Notes: generated by a model from the letters alone, not told the origin. A stretch of 41,832 nt of DNA from JAHITU01 sp964486155 (GCA_964486155.1 CAZAKQ010000006.1:1-41832); one strand, 5' to 3'; numbered from the stretch's first letter, positions 12,805-21,163 are shown. Numbers and translations: made by a program.

Positions 12805-15800
12805 ATGTTTAAAAAATCAAAAAATATTTTGTTTTTCAATCAATTAAGAAAGAATGATGTGGCTTTGGTAGGAGGAAAAAACTCATCACTAGGTGAGATG
12901 TATCAAAAATTAACTAAAAAAGGAATTTTAATTCCAAATGGTTTTGCTACAACTGCGCATGCTTATCATAATTTTATGGATGAATTTGGTTTAAAAGAAC
13001 AAATCAAAGTAATTTTTAAAGATTTAGATACTCATAATATTGAAAACTTGATGGAAAGAGGAAAAAAAGCAAGAGAATTAATTTTAAAAGCAGAATTTTC
13101 AAAAAAATTAGAAGATGATATTAAAAAAGCTTATCGTAAATTATCTGCAGAAAGTGGTGTGGAAAATTTAAGTGTAGCTGTGAGATCTTCAGCTACTGCT
13201 GAAGATCTTCCCGATGCTTCTTTTGCCGGACAACAAGAAACTTTCTTAAATGTTCAGGGAGAAGAAGATTTATTATTAGCAGTTAAAAAATGTGTAGCTT
13301 CTTTATTTACCAATAGAGCTATTTCTTATCGACAAGATAAGGGATTTGATCATTTTTCAATTGCTTTATCTGTGGGAATCCAAAAAATGGTAAGAGCTGA
13401 TAAAGGATCTTCAGGAGTAATGTTTAGTATTGATACTGAATCAGGTTTTGAGAATGTAGTTTTGGTAAACTCTATTTATGGATTAGGAGAAAATATAGTT
13501 CAAGGAAAAGTAAACCCTGATGAATTTTATGTGTTTAAACCAACGCGGACTATTTTATCTCGATCGATAGGAAAAAAGAAAATAAGAATGGTTTATAATC
13601 CTAAAAAAAATGCCGACAATCCTGTTAAGAATATTTCGGTTAATAAAGAAGATCAGCAAAGACAGTCTATTACTGATGAGCAGGTTTTACAATTGGCTGA
13701 TTGGGGAGTGATTATTGAAAAACATTATAAAATGCCTATGGATATGGAATGGGCTTTAGACGGAATAGATGGAAAATTATATATTGTGCAAGCTAGACCA
13801 GAAACAGTACAAAGTCAAAAAGATGTAAATGTTGTTGAAGAGTATAAATTAAAACAAAAATCTCAAGTTTTAGTTGAAGGACAATCGGTAGGTTGGAAAA
13901 TAGGGACGGGAAAGGTTAATAGAATCTTAGATGTTAAAGGAATTAAAAAATTTAAAAAAGGAGAAGTTTTAGTTACTACAATGACTGATCCAGATTGGGA
14001 GCCAATTATGAAAATAGCCTCTGCTATTGTAACAGATAAAGGTGGAAGGACTTGTTTCTCGGGAGAGACAAAAATCTTAACTAATCTAGGTTTTTTAGAA
14101 ATAAAAGAAATAACCAAAGATAAAATTAAAAAAGGAATATATACTCAATCTTTAAATAGAGATACACTTAAATATGAGTGGAAAAAAATTACAGATACTA
14201 TGGTAAGAAAATCGGAAACAATGAAGATTAACATTTCTCAAACTGGTAGACATAAAGATAATTATTTATTTTCAACCCCTAATCATAAATTTATAACATT
14301 AAATAATAGAACATTGATTGATCAGGAAATTAAAAGCGTTTTAAAAAATAAAAATTTTGTTCTAGGTGTTGATAAAATAAGTAAATTTACTAAGAATAAG
14401 ATATCACCCAAATTAGCATTTCTTTGGGGGTGTATTTATACAGATGGTTCTGTTTACCTTTCAAAAACAAAAGGAGAAGTTCAGTTTATACAAAAACAAA
14501 CTAAAGAAAAAGAACAGCTTATAAAAACAGTAGTTATGTATTTTGAAGAGTTGTTTAACAAGAAAATCGGAGTTTGTGTTAAAAAAGAAACCAATAGCAT
14601 AATTAGAGGAAAGAAAGTTGTTGGTTCTGCAACAGCTTTTCGTTGTTATAGTAAAGAAGTAGCTAAAAAATTTAAAGCATGGAAAGAAGATTTGGTTGTT
14701 AATATGTTAAATTGTTCAAAAGAAATAAATCAACATTTTTTAGCAGGGGTGATAGATGGTGATGGGACATTTAATAAGAAATCAAATAGAATAAATATTT
14801 TTATTTCAAATGACACTTTGCTACAAGCTGTAGTTGTGAGTTGTCTTAAATTAAATATTTTGCCACAAGTGACAAACAACAGACATATTTATAATGTTCA
14901 GATAGTTGATAAAATTGATAATTTATTAAAATATACAAAAAGAGTAAAAGGTACATCCGTAAGAGTTGTTAATGGAACAAAATTACTTTCAGCTAAGTCA
15001 TTATTTTACGATATTGTAGATATGGTCAATTTAGGAGGTAAAATTAAACCTTATATAAATAAGAATTTATTGATAGATAAAGAGAAAATAGAAGAAAATA
15101 TTATACCTTTACTTAAAGGAAATATAAAAAGTATTTTGTTAAATATTTTAAAAGCAAATTTTGTTTCTCTCCGAGTTACTAATGGTAAAAAAATACGGAC
15201 AGAAAATGTTTACAATATAACAGTAGAGGATAATCATAATTATTTTGTTTTTACTTCAAAATTAACCCCAGTTATTGTAAATAATTGTCATGCTGCTATA
15301 ATTTCTAGAGAATTAGGAATTCCTTGTATTGTGGGAACTGATAACGCTTCTAAGATATTAAATTCAGGAGACAAAGTGACAGTTTCTTGTTCTGAAGGAG
15401 AAAGGGGAAGGGTTTATGATAAAATTTTAGATTTTGAAGTAAAAACAACTAAAATTAGAGGATTGAAAAAGCCTAAAACTAAAGTAATGATGCATATTGG
15501 AGATCCTTCTCTTGCTTTTGCCTCTTCTTTTATTCCAAATGAGGGAGTAGGTTTAGCTCGTCTTGAATTTATAATAAATAATTCAATTAAAATTCATCCT
15601 TTAGCTTTGATTGATTATAAAAAACAAATTGGAAGAATTAAAAAAGAAATTGACGAGCTGACTGTGGGATATAAAGACAAAAAACAATTTTTTGTAGATA
15701 AATTAGCTGAAGGAGTAGGAACAATTTGTGCTGCTTTTTATCCAAAAGAAGTAATAGTACGTTTGTCTGATTTTAAAACGAATGAGTATGCTAATTTAAT

Positions 15801-16431
15801 TGGAGGTGAACAATATGAGCCAGTTGAAGCTAATCCAATGATGGGATGGAGAGGGGCTAGCCGTTATTATTCTAAAGAATTTTTACCAGCTTTTGAAATG
15901 GAATGTGCAGCTTTAAAAAAAGTTAGAGATGAAATGGGATTGAAGAACTTGAAAGTAATGGTGCCGATTTGTAGAACAGTAGAAGAGGGAAAGAAGATTT
16001 TGCAAATAATGGAGAAAAATGGATTGAAGCGAGGAGAAGAAGGTTTGGAGATTTATGTGATGGCTGAAGTGCCTGCTAATATTATTCTAGCTGAGCAATT
16101 TGCTGAAATTTTTGATGGATTTTCAATTGGTTCAAATGATTTAACACAATTTACTTTGGCAATTGATAGAGATTCAAGTGCTAATTTTGATGTAGAAGGA
16201 ATTTCCAATGAAAATAACGAAGCTGTTAAGGTTTTATTACGAGATTTAATCAAGAAAGCTAGAAAAACTAAAACTAAAGTTGGAATTTGTGGGCAAGCTC
16301 CGAGTGATTATCCAGAAATGGTTAAGTTTTTGGTAGAATGTGGAATTGATAGTATTTCTTTGACTCCAGATACTGTGATTAAAAGTACTCAAGTTGTTTA
16401 TGAAACAGAACAAAAATTAAAGAAAAAATAA
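12805..16431 (+). CDS. ppsA: phosphoenolpyruvate synthase interrupted by an intein
   Basis: 1208-residue precursor; removing the intein leaves 797 residues, the normal PEP synthase length. The enzyme interconverts pyruvate + ATP and PEP + AMP + Pi. N-extein 1-416: nucleotide-binding domain (GGKNSSLGEM, VRSSATAEDLPDASFAGQQE, IVQARPETVQ) and the start of the swivel domain (TDPDWEPIMKIASAIVTDKGGRT). C-extein 828-1208 opens with CHAAIISRELGIPCIVGT, whose His829 is the phosphorylated residue, then the PEP/pyruvate domain (EGVGLARLEFI, NPMMGWRGASRY, GSNDLTQFTLAIDRD, GICGQAPSDYPE). The intein therefore splits the catalytic motif and must splice for activity. The mRNA leader is about 60 nt. Confidence 0.95.
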   Translation: MFKKSKNILFFNQLRKNDVALVGGKNSSLGEMYQKLTKKGILIPNGFATTAHAYHNFMDEFGLKEQIKVIFKDLDTHNIENLMERGKKARELILKAEFSKKLEDDIKKAYRKLSAESGVENLSVAVRSSATAEDLPDASFAGQQETFLNVQGEEDLLLAVKKCVASLFTNRAISYRQDKGFDHFSIALSVGIQKMVRADKGSSGVMFSIDTESGFENVVLVNSIYGLGENIVQGKVNPDEFYVFKPTRTILSRSIGKKKIRMVYNPKKNADNPVKNISVNKEDQQRQSITDEQVLQLADWGVIIEKHYKMPMDMEWALDGIDGKLYIVQARPETVQSQKDVNVVEEYKLKQKSQVLVEGQSVGWKIGTGKVNRILDVKGIKKFKKGEVLVTTMTDPDWEPIMKIASAIVTDKGGRTCFSGETKILTNLGFLEIKEITKDKIKKGIYTQSLNRDTLKYEWKKITDTMVRKSETMKINISQTGRHKDNYLFSTPNHKFITLNNRTLIDQEIKSVLKNKNFVLGVDKISKFTKNKISPKLAFLWGCIYTDGSVYLSKTKGEVQFIQKQTKEKEQLIKTVVMYFEELFNKKIGVCVKKETNSIIRGKKVVGSATAFRCYSKEVAKKFKAWKEDLVVNMLNCSKEINQHFLAGVIDGDGTFNKKSNRINIFISNDTLLQAVVVSCLKLNILPQVTNNRHIYNVQIVDKIDNLLKYTKRVKGTSVRVVNGTKLLSAKSLFYDIVDMVNLGGKIKPYINKNLLIDKEKIEENIIPLLKGNIKSILLNILKANFVSLRVTNGKKIRTENVYNITVEDNHNYFVFTSKLTPVIVNNCHAAIISRELGIPCIVGTDNASKILNSGDKVTVSCSEGERGRVYDKILDFEVKTTKIRGLKKPKTKVMMHIGDPSLAFASSFIPNEGVGLARLEFIINNSIKIHPLALIDYKKQIGRIKKEIDELTVGYKDKKQFFVDKLAEGVGTICAAFYPKEVIVRLSDFKTNEYANLIGGEQYEPVEANPMMGWRGASRYYSKEFLPAFEMECAALKKVRDEMGLKNLKVMVPICRTVEEGKKILQIMEKNGLKRGEEGLEIYVMAEVPANIILAEQFAEIFDGFSIGSNDLTQFTLAIDRDSSANFDVEGISNENNEAVKVLLRDLIKKARKTKTKVGICGQAPSDYPEMVKFLVECGIDSISLTPDTVIKSTQVVYETEQKLKKK
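14053..15285 (+). mobile_element. intein with LAGLIDADG homing endonuclease inside ppsA
   Basis: 411 residues (precursor 417-827). It starts with Cys1 in CFSGETKILTNLGFLEI (block A) and has block B STPNHKFITL. The endonuclease has two LAGLIDADG-type motifs with both acidic residues kept: LAFLWGCIYTDGSV and FLAGVIDGDGTF. Block F is VYNITVEDNHNYFV. It ends TPVIVNN before the +1 Cys of CHAAI. The penultimate residue is Asn instead of the usual His, an uncommon but known variant. Boundaries are exact because removal rejoins GGRT to CHAAI. Base composition is like its host gene. The endonuclease looks intact, so the element may still be mobile. Confidence 0.95.
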
Positions 16432-16549
16432 TTAAAGCAACAGGTGAAGTCTGACCTCTTAATTAAGATTAACGTTATTTTTAGTTGCCGAATATAGTTT
16501 TACCAATACTGATGTCAAACTTCTAATTTCAACAAAGAAATTTAAATTT

Positions 16550-17011
16550 ATGAATAAAAATAAAATTGAAGAAATAAAAAATCTTTTGTTAGAAAACGAA
16601 AGGGTTGGTGAGATAGAATTTACTTCTGGAAATTATGATGACGATGGAAATTTGATTGAAGAAAAAATTCCAACAATCGTAACTGAATTTTGTGAAATAG
16701 GAAGTTACAAGAATATCGTTTACATTACTTTTTGTTTTTACTCAAATTCTTATGACAATAATTTAATCGATTTATTGAAAGATTTTTCTAATTTTTCAAT
16801 CTATGGAGATAAAAACTTTCTAGAAAATTATAATTTAAAAGATCTTAAAAATGAAGTAAAGAAAGAAAATATTTTTCAAATAAATTTTAATTATTCTATA
16901 AATGATAATATAAATTTTTTGGCTAGAGAGTATGAAAAAATAAAAAATATTTTTTTGAAAAGTAATTTGAAAATTATAAATCAATTAGAAATAGATTTAA
17001 CTAAAAAATAA
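16550..17011 (+). CDS. hypothetical acidic protein
   Basis: 153 residues, soluble, no signal or membrane segment, rich in Asn, Ile, Lys and Glu. No family recognised. Predicted alternation of strands (IVYITFCFYSNSY, IFQINFNYSIN) and helices (FLAREYEKIKNIFLKS) fits a compact alpha/beta domain. The stop codon overlaps the next start (TAATG), so it is translationally coupled to the UDG-like protein, and the NYN protein then overlaps in turn (ATGA): a tight three-gene operon of likely nucleic-acid proteins. A role with these two is inference from context. Confidence 0.75.
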   Translation: MNKNKIEEIKNLLLENERVGEIEFTSGNYDDDGNLIEEKIPTIVTEFCEIGSYKNIVYITFCFYSNSYDNNLIDLLKDFSNFSIYGDKNFLENYNLKDLKNEVKKENIFQINFNYSINDNINFLAREYEKIKNIFLKSNLKIINQLEIDLTKK

Positions 17012-17661
17012 TGCAAGTAACTAAATTACATAAGGAATTTGATAAATTACAGAAAAAATATGGAAATAAAAGGTTGAATGCTGTTTATGGTGCGGGTTGT
17101 ATAAAAAGACCAGATATAATGTTTATATTTATGAATCCAACCGCTCGAAACATAGCCACAGATAAAAAATGGAAAGGTTTAAAAGCACAATGGTTAGGAA
17201 CGAAACAAGTTTGGAAATTATTTTTTAATTTAGGTTTTTTAAATAAAGATATTTTTAAAAATATTTTGAATAAAAAACCAAAGGATTGGAATTACAAGTT
17301 TGCAGAAAAAGTTTATCAAAATATAAAAAAGAAAAAGATTTATATTACTAATTTATCTAAAGCTACTCAAAAAGATGCTAGACCTTTGTCAAATTTAGTT
17401 TTTAATGAATATTTAGATTTATTAAGACAAGAAATTTCAGAAATAAATCCTAAAATTATTATTTCTTTTGGAAATCAAGTTTCTTCTATTTTATTAGAGC
17501 AAGATATTAGAGTTTCTAAATGTAGAAAAAAGAGTTTTAATTTAATTTTAGATCGAAAAAAATTTAAAGTATATCCAGTTTATTATCCTGTAGGACAAGG
17601 TATGAGAAATATTAAAAAGGTAATGGAAGATTTAAGATGGCTAATAAAAAATAACTTATGA
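17011..17661 (+). CDS. uracil-DNA glycosylase superfamily protein
   Basis: 216 residues. The pattern fits the family 4/5-like UDG superfamily: the N-terminal substrate loop GAGCIKRPDIMFIFMNPTA, a helix with WLGTKQVWKLFFNLGF, the central strand YITNLSKATQ, IISFGNQVSSILL, and the C-terminal YPVYYPVGQGM, where the canonical enzymes have HPS. The iron-sulfur cysteines of family 4 are not in the standard positions, and the usual His of motif 2 is missing, so activity may differ from uracil excision. It overlaps both neighbours by 1-4 nt. Base-excision repair is the default guess. Confidence 0.7.
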   Translation: MQVTKLHKEFDKLQKKYGNKRLNAVYGAGCIKRPDIMFIFMNPTARNIATDKKWKGLKAQWLGTKQVWKLFFNLGFLNKDIFKNILNKKPKDWNYKFAEKVYQNIKKKKIYITNLSKATQKDARPLSNLVFNEYLDLLRQEISEINPKIIISFGNQVSSILLEQDIRVSKCRKKSFNLILDRKKFKVYPVYYPVGQGMRNIKKVMEDLRWLIKNNL

Positions 17662-18200
17662 ATAAGGACACTCAAAAAATATTGAATAAATTAAAAGGTA
17701 AAAAAATTGGTATTTTCGCTGATGATTCTAATTTATTTCATGCTTATAGAAAAAATGGTTGGAGGGTTGATTTTAAAAAATTGAAAAAGTTATTTTTAGA
17801 TCATTGTGATTTAAAGTTTGTTAATTATCATTTAGCTATTCCTGCAGAAGATGATAAGGATTTTTCTAATACTGAAAAGTTTATGAAGAAAATAGAGGGT
17901 GATATTGTTTTAAAAAAGAAAGATTTAAAATATATTCCTGTAGGAACTAAAAAAGATAGGGTTGTTAAAAAAGCTGATGTTGATGTAGAAATAGTTTTAG
18001 ATGTTGTAAGAAATATTGATAATTTAGATTTGATTATAATAATGAGTGGAGATAGTGATTATTTAGAATTGAAAAATTATGTAATTAAAGATAAGAAGAA
18101 AGAGATTATTTTTATGAGTTATGAAAATAATATGGCTTGGGAATTAAAATATTGTTGGCATTTATATTTAGATAAAATTAAAGAGTTAATTTCTTTATAA
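17658..18200 (+). CDS. NYN-domain (PIN-like, LabA/DUF88) nuclease
   Basis: 180 residues. A NYN domain with the acidic catalytic set: GIFADDSNLFH (Asp22/Asp23, Asn25), KKADVDVEIVLDVV (around 105-116) and MSGDSDYLELKN (around 129-140). These metal-binding Asp residues place it in the PIN-like RNase superfamily. Start overlaps the UDG-like stop by 4 nt. A second, more divergent NYN gene lies at 21366. Substrate unknown; RNA processing or defence are both plausible. Confidence 0.85.
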   Translation: MNKDTQKILNKLKGKKIGIFADDSNLFHAYRKNGWRVDFKKLKKLFLDHCDLKFVNYHLAIPAEDDKDFSNTEKFMKKIEGDIVLKKKDLKYIPVGTKKDRVVKKADVDVEIVLDVVRNIDNLDLIIIMSGDSDYLELKNYVIKDKKKEIIFMSYENNMAWELKYCWHLYLDKIKELISL

Positions 18201-18205
18201 AAAAA

Positions 18206-18232
18206 CAACCCCCGAGATAAATCTCGGGGTTG
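18206..18232 (+). terminator. GC-rich hairpin after the NYN operon
   Basis: CAACCCC(C)GAGAT pairs with ATCTCGGGGTTG, one bulge. Little T follows, so termination is probable but not certain. An element shared with 22185, 30391 and 34647 comes next (18238-18278). Confidence 0.55.
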
Positions 18233-18309
18233 CGTTGCTATCTATAATAATATCGTATAGAAAAAAAAAGTCAAGAAAATATGTTAATATTTAACAAACA
18301 ATATAAATA

Positions 18310-19500
18310 ATGAACACAATTCAAAAATGTAACGCATATAAAATAAAAGATTCTCGAGGAGAAGAAACTTTGGAGGTTGAGATTTCTGCTGGAGAATATA
18401 CTGTATGGGCTTCTGTTCCTTCTGGAAAATCAACTGGCTCTAGGGAGGCGGTAGCTTTATCAGTAGATCAAGCTATTCAAAATGTTAATGAAATTATTAC
18501 TCCTCAAATAATTGGTAAAGATGTGAATGTTTTTGAAATAGATGATTTGTTGGTGAGTTTAGATGGAACAAGTGATAAATCTAATTTGGGAGCTAATGCA
18601 ATTTTGGGAGTGAGTATTGCGGTTTTAAAATTAGAAGCAAAAATTGCTAAGCAATTACTTTGGCAATATATCCAATTACTTGGGGGTGCTACCCCCAAGT
18701 TGGGAGAGTTTCCGAGGTTGTTTGTGAATGTTTTGAATGGAGGGGTTCATGCAGGATTCAAGTTGCCATTTCAGGAATATATGTTTGTGTTAGGAAATGG
18801 ATTAAATGTGGCTGGGCCAATTAATCAACTTCAGACTTTATTTGAACAATTAGAAAATAAATTAGAATCAGAAGGAAAAAATTTTATAATGGGGGATGAA
18901 GGGGGATTTTCTTTTGAATCTGATGATGTTGAAGAACCGTTTAGAATTTTATCTGAATTACATGATAAATTGGCGATTGATGTAGCGGGTGGGGAATTTT
19001 TCGAGGATGGGAGATATAAAGTAAATGAAGAAGAATATTCTACTGAGGGATTAGGAGAAGTTTATAATAATTTAATCAAAAAATTCCCTATCATTAGCAT
19101 TGAAGATCCGTTTGCAGAAAATGATTTTACCGGATTTAAAGACTTGGCAATCGGATTGCCAAGTGATGGAGTTTTGGTGGTGGGGGATGATTTGACTACA
19201 ACTAATCCTGAAATGATTCAGCGGGCGATTGAAGAAAAAATGATAAATGCTGTTTTGATAAAGCCTAATCAAATTGGAACTGTAACTGAAACTTTGAAAG
19301 CGATTGAATTAACTCATCAAGCAGGATTAAAAACTATTATTTCTCATCGTTCAGGCGAAACAATGGACACTTTTATTGCAGATTTGGCTGTAGGAGTAGG
19401 AGCTTATGGATTAAAAGCAGGTACCATGCTTCAACCAGAAAGAAAAGAAAAATATGGTCGACTTTTGGAGATAGAACGAGAAGTGAACGAATTAGGTTAA
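18310..19500 (+). CDS. eno: enolase, divergent
   Basis: 396 residues; dehydrates 2-phosphoglycerate to PEP. Metal and catalytic segments are present: GDEGGF, IEDPFAENDF, VGDDLTTTNP, LIKPNQIGTVTET and SHRSGET.DTFIADLAVG. Several normally constant positions differ: PSGKSTGSREA (usually PSGAST), HAGFKLPFQEYM (usually HADN.VD.QEFM), SGETMDT (usually SGETEDT), and AGTMLQPER (usually TGS..RSER). It is shorter than the usual 415-430 residues. A perfect 10-bp hairpin (18678-18700) encodes LGGATPKLG in a surface loop. The mRNA leader is very short. Likely active because ligands are kept, but a paralogue with changed specificity is possible. Confidence 0.88.
   Translation: MNTIQKCNAYKIKDSRGEETLEVEISAGEYTVWASVPSGKSTGSREAVALSVDQAIQNVNEIITPQIIGKDVNVFEIDDLLVSLDGTSDKSNLGANAILGVSIAVLKLEAKIAKQLLWQYIQLLGGATPKLGEFPRLFVNVLNGGVHAGFKLPFQEYMFVLGNGLNVAGPINQLQTLFEQLENKLESEGKNFIMGDEGGFSFESDDVEEPFRILSELHDKLAIDVAGGEFFEDGRYKVNEEEYSTEGLGEVYNNLIKKFPIISIEDPFAENDFTGFKDLAIGLPSDGVLVVGDDLTTTNPEMIQRAIEEKMINAVLIKPNQIGTVTETLKAIELTHQAGLKTIISHRSGETMDTFIADLAVGVGAYGLKAGTMLQPERKEKYGRLLEIEREVNELG
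18678..18700 (+). repeat. GC-rich palindrome inside the enolase coding region
   Basis: ACTTGGGGGT-GCT-ACCCCCAAGT, a perfect 10-bp stem. It is in frame and falls in a variable loop of the enolase family, which looks like a tolerated palindrome insertion. Confidence 0.55.
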
Positions 19501-19526
19501 AAAAATTAAAAAATAAAAATTTAAGT

Positions 19527-19562
19527 TGTTATTATGGTTTTATCAATAAAACCATAATAACA
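19527..19562. repeat. 36-bp palindrome (TGTTATTATGG type), copy 1
   Basis: Arm TGTTATTATGGTTTTAT and its exact complement around CA. Copies at 33839-33874 and 34890-34925 have TG at the centre, that is, they are in the opposite orientation. Confidence 0.75.
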
Positions 19563-19572
19563 GTTTTAAATT

Positions 19573-19613
19573 AACCAACGTTAGGGTAACGGTACCCTAA
19601 CGCTGGTTTTTTT
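19573..19613 (+). terminator. enolase terminator
   Basis: AACCA.CGTTAGGGTA pairs with TACCCTAACG.TGGTT, then T7. Its core GGGTAACGGTACCC recurs in the palindrome before the AbrB-type gene at 21187. Confidence 0.8.
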
Positions 19614-19651
19614 GTTTTTGTGGAGGTATAATTTTTGGATATTTTTAGGGT

Positions 19652-19691
19652 ATATCTATTATGTTATTATTGATAATAACATAATAGATAT
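19652..19691. repeat. 40-bp palindrome (CTATTATGTTATTAT type), copy 1
   Basis: Arm ATATCTATTATGTTATTAT and its exact complement around TG. Related copies at 33785-33824 (one mismatch) and 37001-37042. Confidence 0.75.
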
Positions 19692-19778
19692 TTGGGGTAT
19701 TTGGAGCGGAGGATAAAAAATCATTTAGATAGATGAATGTCGAGCGACCTTCTTTTTGAGTGATTTTTGAAAAAGAAC

Positions 19779-19806
19779 ATTCTAACATTCTGCAGAATGT
19801 TAGAAT
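19779..19806. repeat. 28-bp ATTCTA palindrome, copy 1
   Basis: ATTCTA-AC-ATTCT-GC and its mirror; symmetry extends to 32 bp (19777-19808). Family members at 28623, 29189, 29404, 29481 and 37349. Confidence 0.75.
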
Positions 19807-19874
19807 GTTGGGGGGATGAGAGAGTAAAAATAAATTTTATAAAAAGGTTTGGATTTGTTATAATTAGAGGTAAT

Positions 19875-20220
19875 ATGAGAAAGGATATAATAATTAAAAA
19901 ATCTAAAATAAATGGAAAGGGAGTTTTTGCTACAAAAGATTTTAAGAAAGGAGAGATTATATTGAAATGGAAACCAAGATTGTTGAATGCAGAAGAATTA
20001 AAATTACTTTCTAAAAAAGAAAAAACTTATACAATTCAGATAGATGGAGATGTTTTTTTTGCAACAACCTCCAGAAAGATTTGTAAACAGATCTTGTGAT
20101 TCTAATACAAAACCTAAAAATAATTGTTGTGATGTTGCGATTAAAGATATAAAAAAAGGAGAAGAAATTACATCAAATTATGATTTAGAAAAAGAATGTA
20201 ATTGTATTAAATGTAGATAA
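19875..20220 (+). pseudogene. SET-domain protein, frameshifted in a T8 run
   Basis: The first frame encodes MRKDIIIKKSKINGKGVFAT, the typical SET start, and continues to DVFF, where it leaves the family pattern and stops at 20099. Dropping one T from the run at about 20053-20060 restores DVFLQPPERFVNRSCDSN, then GEEITSNYD and a CNCIKC end, to a stop at 20220 (about 114 residues). These are the NHSCxPN and GEExxxxYD motifs of SET lysine methyltransferases plus a post-SET-like Cys cluster, although the His of NHSC is Arg here. Either a sequencing error, a recent mutation, or slippage expression. An extended -10 (TGTTATAAT, 19856-19864) lies 10 nt before the ATG. Confidence 0.75.
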
Positions 20221-20251
20221 TTAAAAATTAATAATTAATTAAAAAATATTT

Positions 20252-20383
20252 ATGTTTTGTCCTATTTGTGTAGGAGCTACTATATTAGGAGCTACCGGTT
20301 TTATTAAATTATATAAAAAATTTAAGAAGAAAAACAATTGTAAAAAATGTAATTCTATTGATTTAGATAAATCTAAAAAATAA
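20252..20383 (+). CDS. 43-residue CxxC-helix-CxxC protein
   Basis: Starts MFCPICVGATILGATGFIKL and ends with a basic segment and CKKCNSIDLDKSKK. Two CxxC pairs (residues 3-6 and 30-33) flank a short hydrophobic, glycine-containing helix. Such an arrangement could bind zinc or form disulfides next to the membrane. Codon use fits its neighbours, and there is a clear gap on each side. No Shine-Dalgarno. Too short to place in a family; reality as a gene is likely but unproven. Confidence 0.55.
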   Translation: MFCPICVGATILGATGFIKLYKKFKKKNNCKKCNSIDLDKSKK

Positions 20384-20409
20384 TAATTTAATATTAATTA
20401 AAAATTTTT

Positions 20410-21102
20410 ATGAAAAAAAGTATGTATATATTAATTGTAATTGTTCTAATATGTTTAGGTTGGACTATTTTTAGTTATGTTTTTGAAAATTCAATTGATT
20501 CTCCTGAATATTCTGTTGTGCAGAAAAACAATGGCTATGAAATAAGATCTTATAAACCTTATATCACAGCTCAAGTAAAAATATCAGGTTCTTATGACGA
20601 AGCACTTAATCAAGGATTTCGTATTTTAGCTGATTATATCTTTGGTAATAATACTAAACAGAAAAATATTGATATGACAGCACCTGTAACTGAAAGTTTG
20701 GAAAATAATGAAAAAATGGATATGACTGCACCTGTATTAATTAAAGAAAATGAGAAGCTTGATATGACGGCTCCTGTAATAGAGAGTGGCGATAACCAAT
20801 TAAGAACAATTTCTTTCGTTATGCCTTTTAAATATACTTTAGAAACTCTTCCAAAACCAAATAATTCTAAAATAGATATTGTTGCTCAGGAAGCTCGAAA
20901 AGTGGCGGTTTTAAGATTTTCTTGGTTTAGAAATAGTAAAAGAGTTGCAAAGAAAAAGCAAGAATTGTTGGATTTGTTGGAGAGAGATGGTATTTCTGTA
21001 AAAGGTTTTTTGGAGTATGCAGGGTATAATTCTCCTTTTTCAGCACCTTGGCTTAATCGAAATGAGATTATGGTAGAGGTTGGCGATGAAGTAATAAAAT
21101 AA
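20410..21102 (+). CDS. SOUL-family heme-binding protein
   Basis: 230 residues. An N-terminal membrane anchor (about 4-24) is followed by the SOUL/HBP domain: SPEYSVVQKNNGYEIRSYKPYITAQV, a helix FRILADYIFGNN, FVMPFKYTLETLPKP and VAVLRFSW. The family normally has one MTAPV segment; this protein has three spaced copies of DMTAPV (88-93, 104-109, 118-123), each preceded by a charged linker. This suggests in-gene duplication of a surface loop. It probably faces outside the membrane and binds heme or a related ligand; enzymatic function unknown. Confidence 0.9.
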   Translation: MKKSMYILIVIVLICLGWTIFSYVFENSIDSPEYSVVQKNNGYEIRSYKPYITAQVKISGSYDEALNQGFRILADYIFGNNTKQKNIDMTAPVTESLENNEKMDMTAPVLIKENEKLDMTAPVIESGDNQLRTISFVMPFKYTLETLPKPNNSKIDIVAQEARKVAVLRFSWFRNSKRVAKKKQELLDLLERDGISVKGFLEYAGYNSPFSAPWLNRNEIMVEVGDEVIK

Positions 21103-21115
21103 TTATTTTTAAAAA

Positions 21116-21163
21116 GGTAACGGGTAACGGGAGGGTAACGGTACCCTCCCGTTACCTTTTTTT
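21116..21163 (+). promoter_or_regulatory. iterated palindrome before the first AbrB-type gene (operator or terminator)
   Basis: Two GGTAACGG-like units (from 21116) run into a palindrome whose arm TAACGGGAGGGTA (21125-21137) pairs with 21142-21154, followed by T7. It can terminate the SOUL gene, but the direct half-site repeats are not needed for that. The site 37069-37116 before the second AbrB-type gene has the same design with a different sequence. Confidence 0.6.

Larger units (their letters stand above)
19501..19874. other. gene-free spacer with four palindromes
   Basis: Contains the 36-bp palindrome 19527-19562, a terminator 19573-19613, the 40-bp palindrome 19652-19691 and the ATTCTA palindrome 19779-19806, then the promoter of the SET gene. 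An open frame from 19767 into the SET gene is not a real extension, since it runs through the last palindrome. Confidence 0.6.

Noticed and set aside
19767..19874. N-terminal extension of the SET-domain gene
   Set aside because: It reads through the ATTCTA palindrome and promoter; the SET family start is at 19875.
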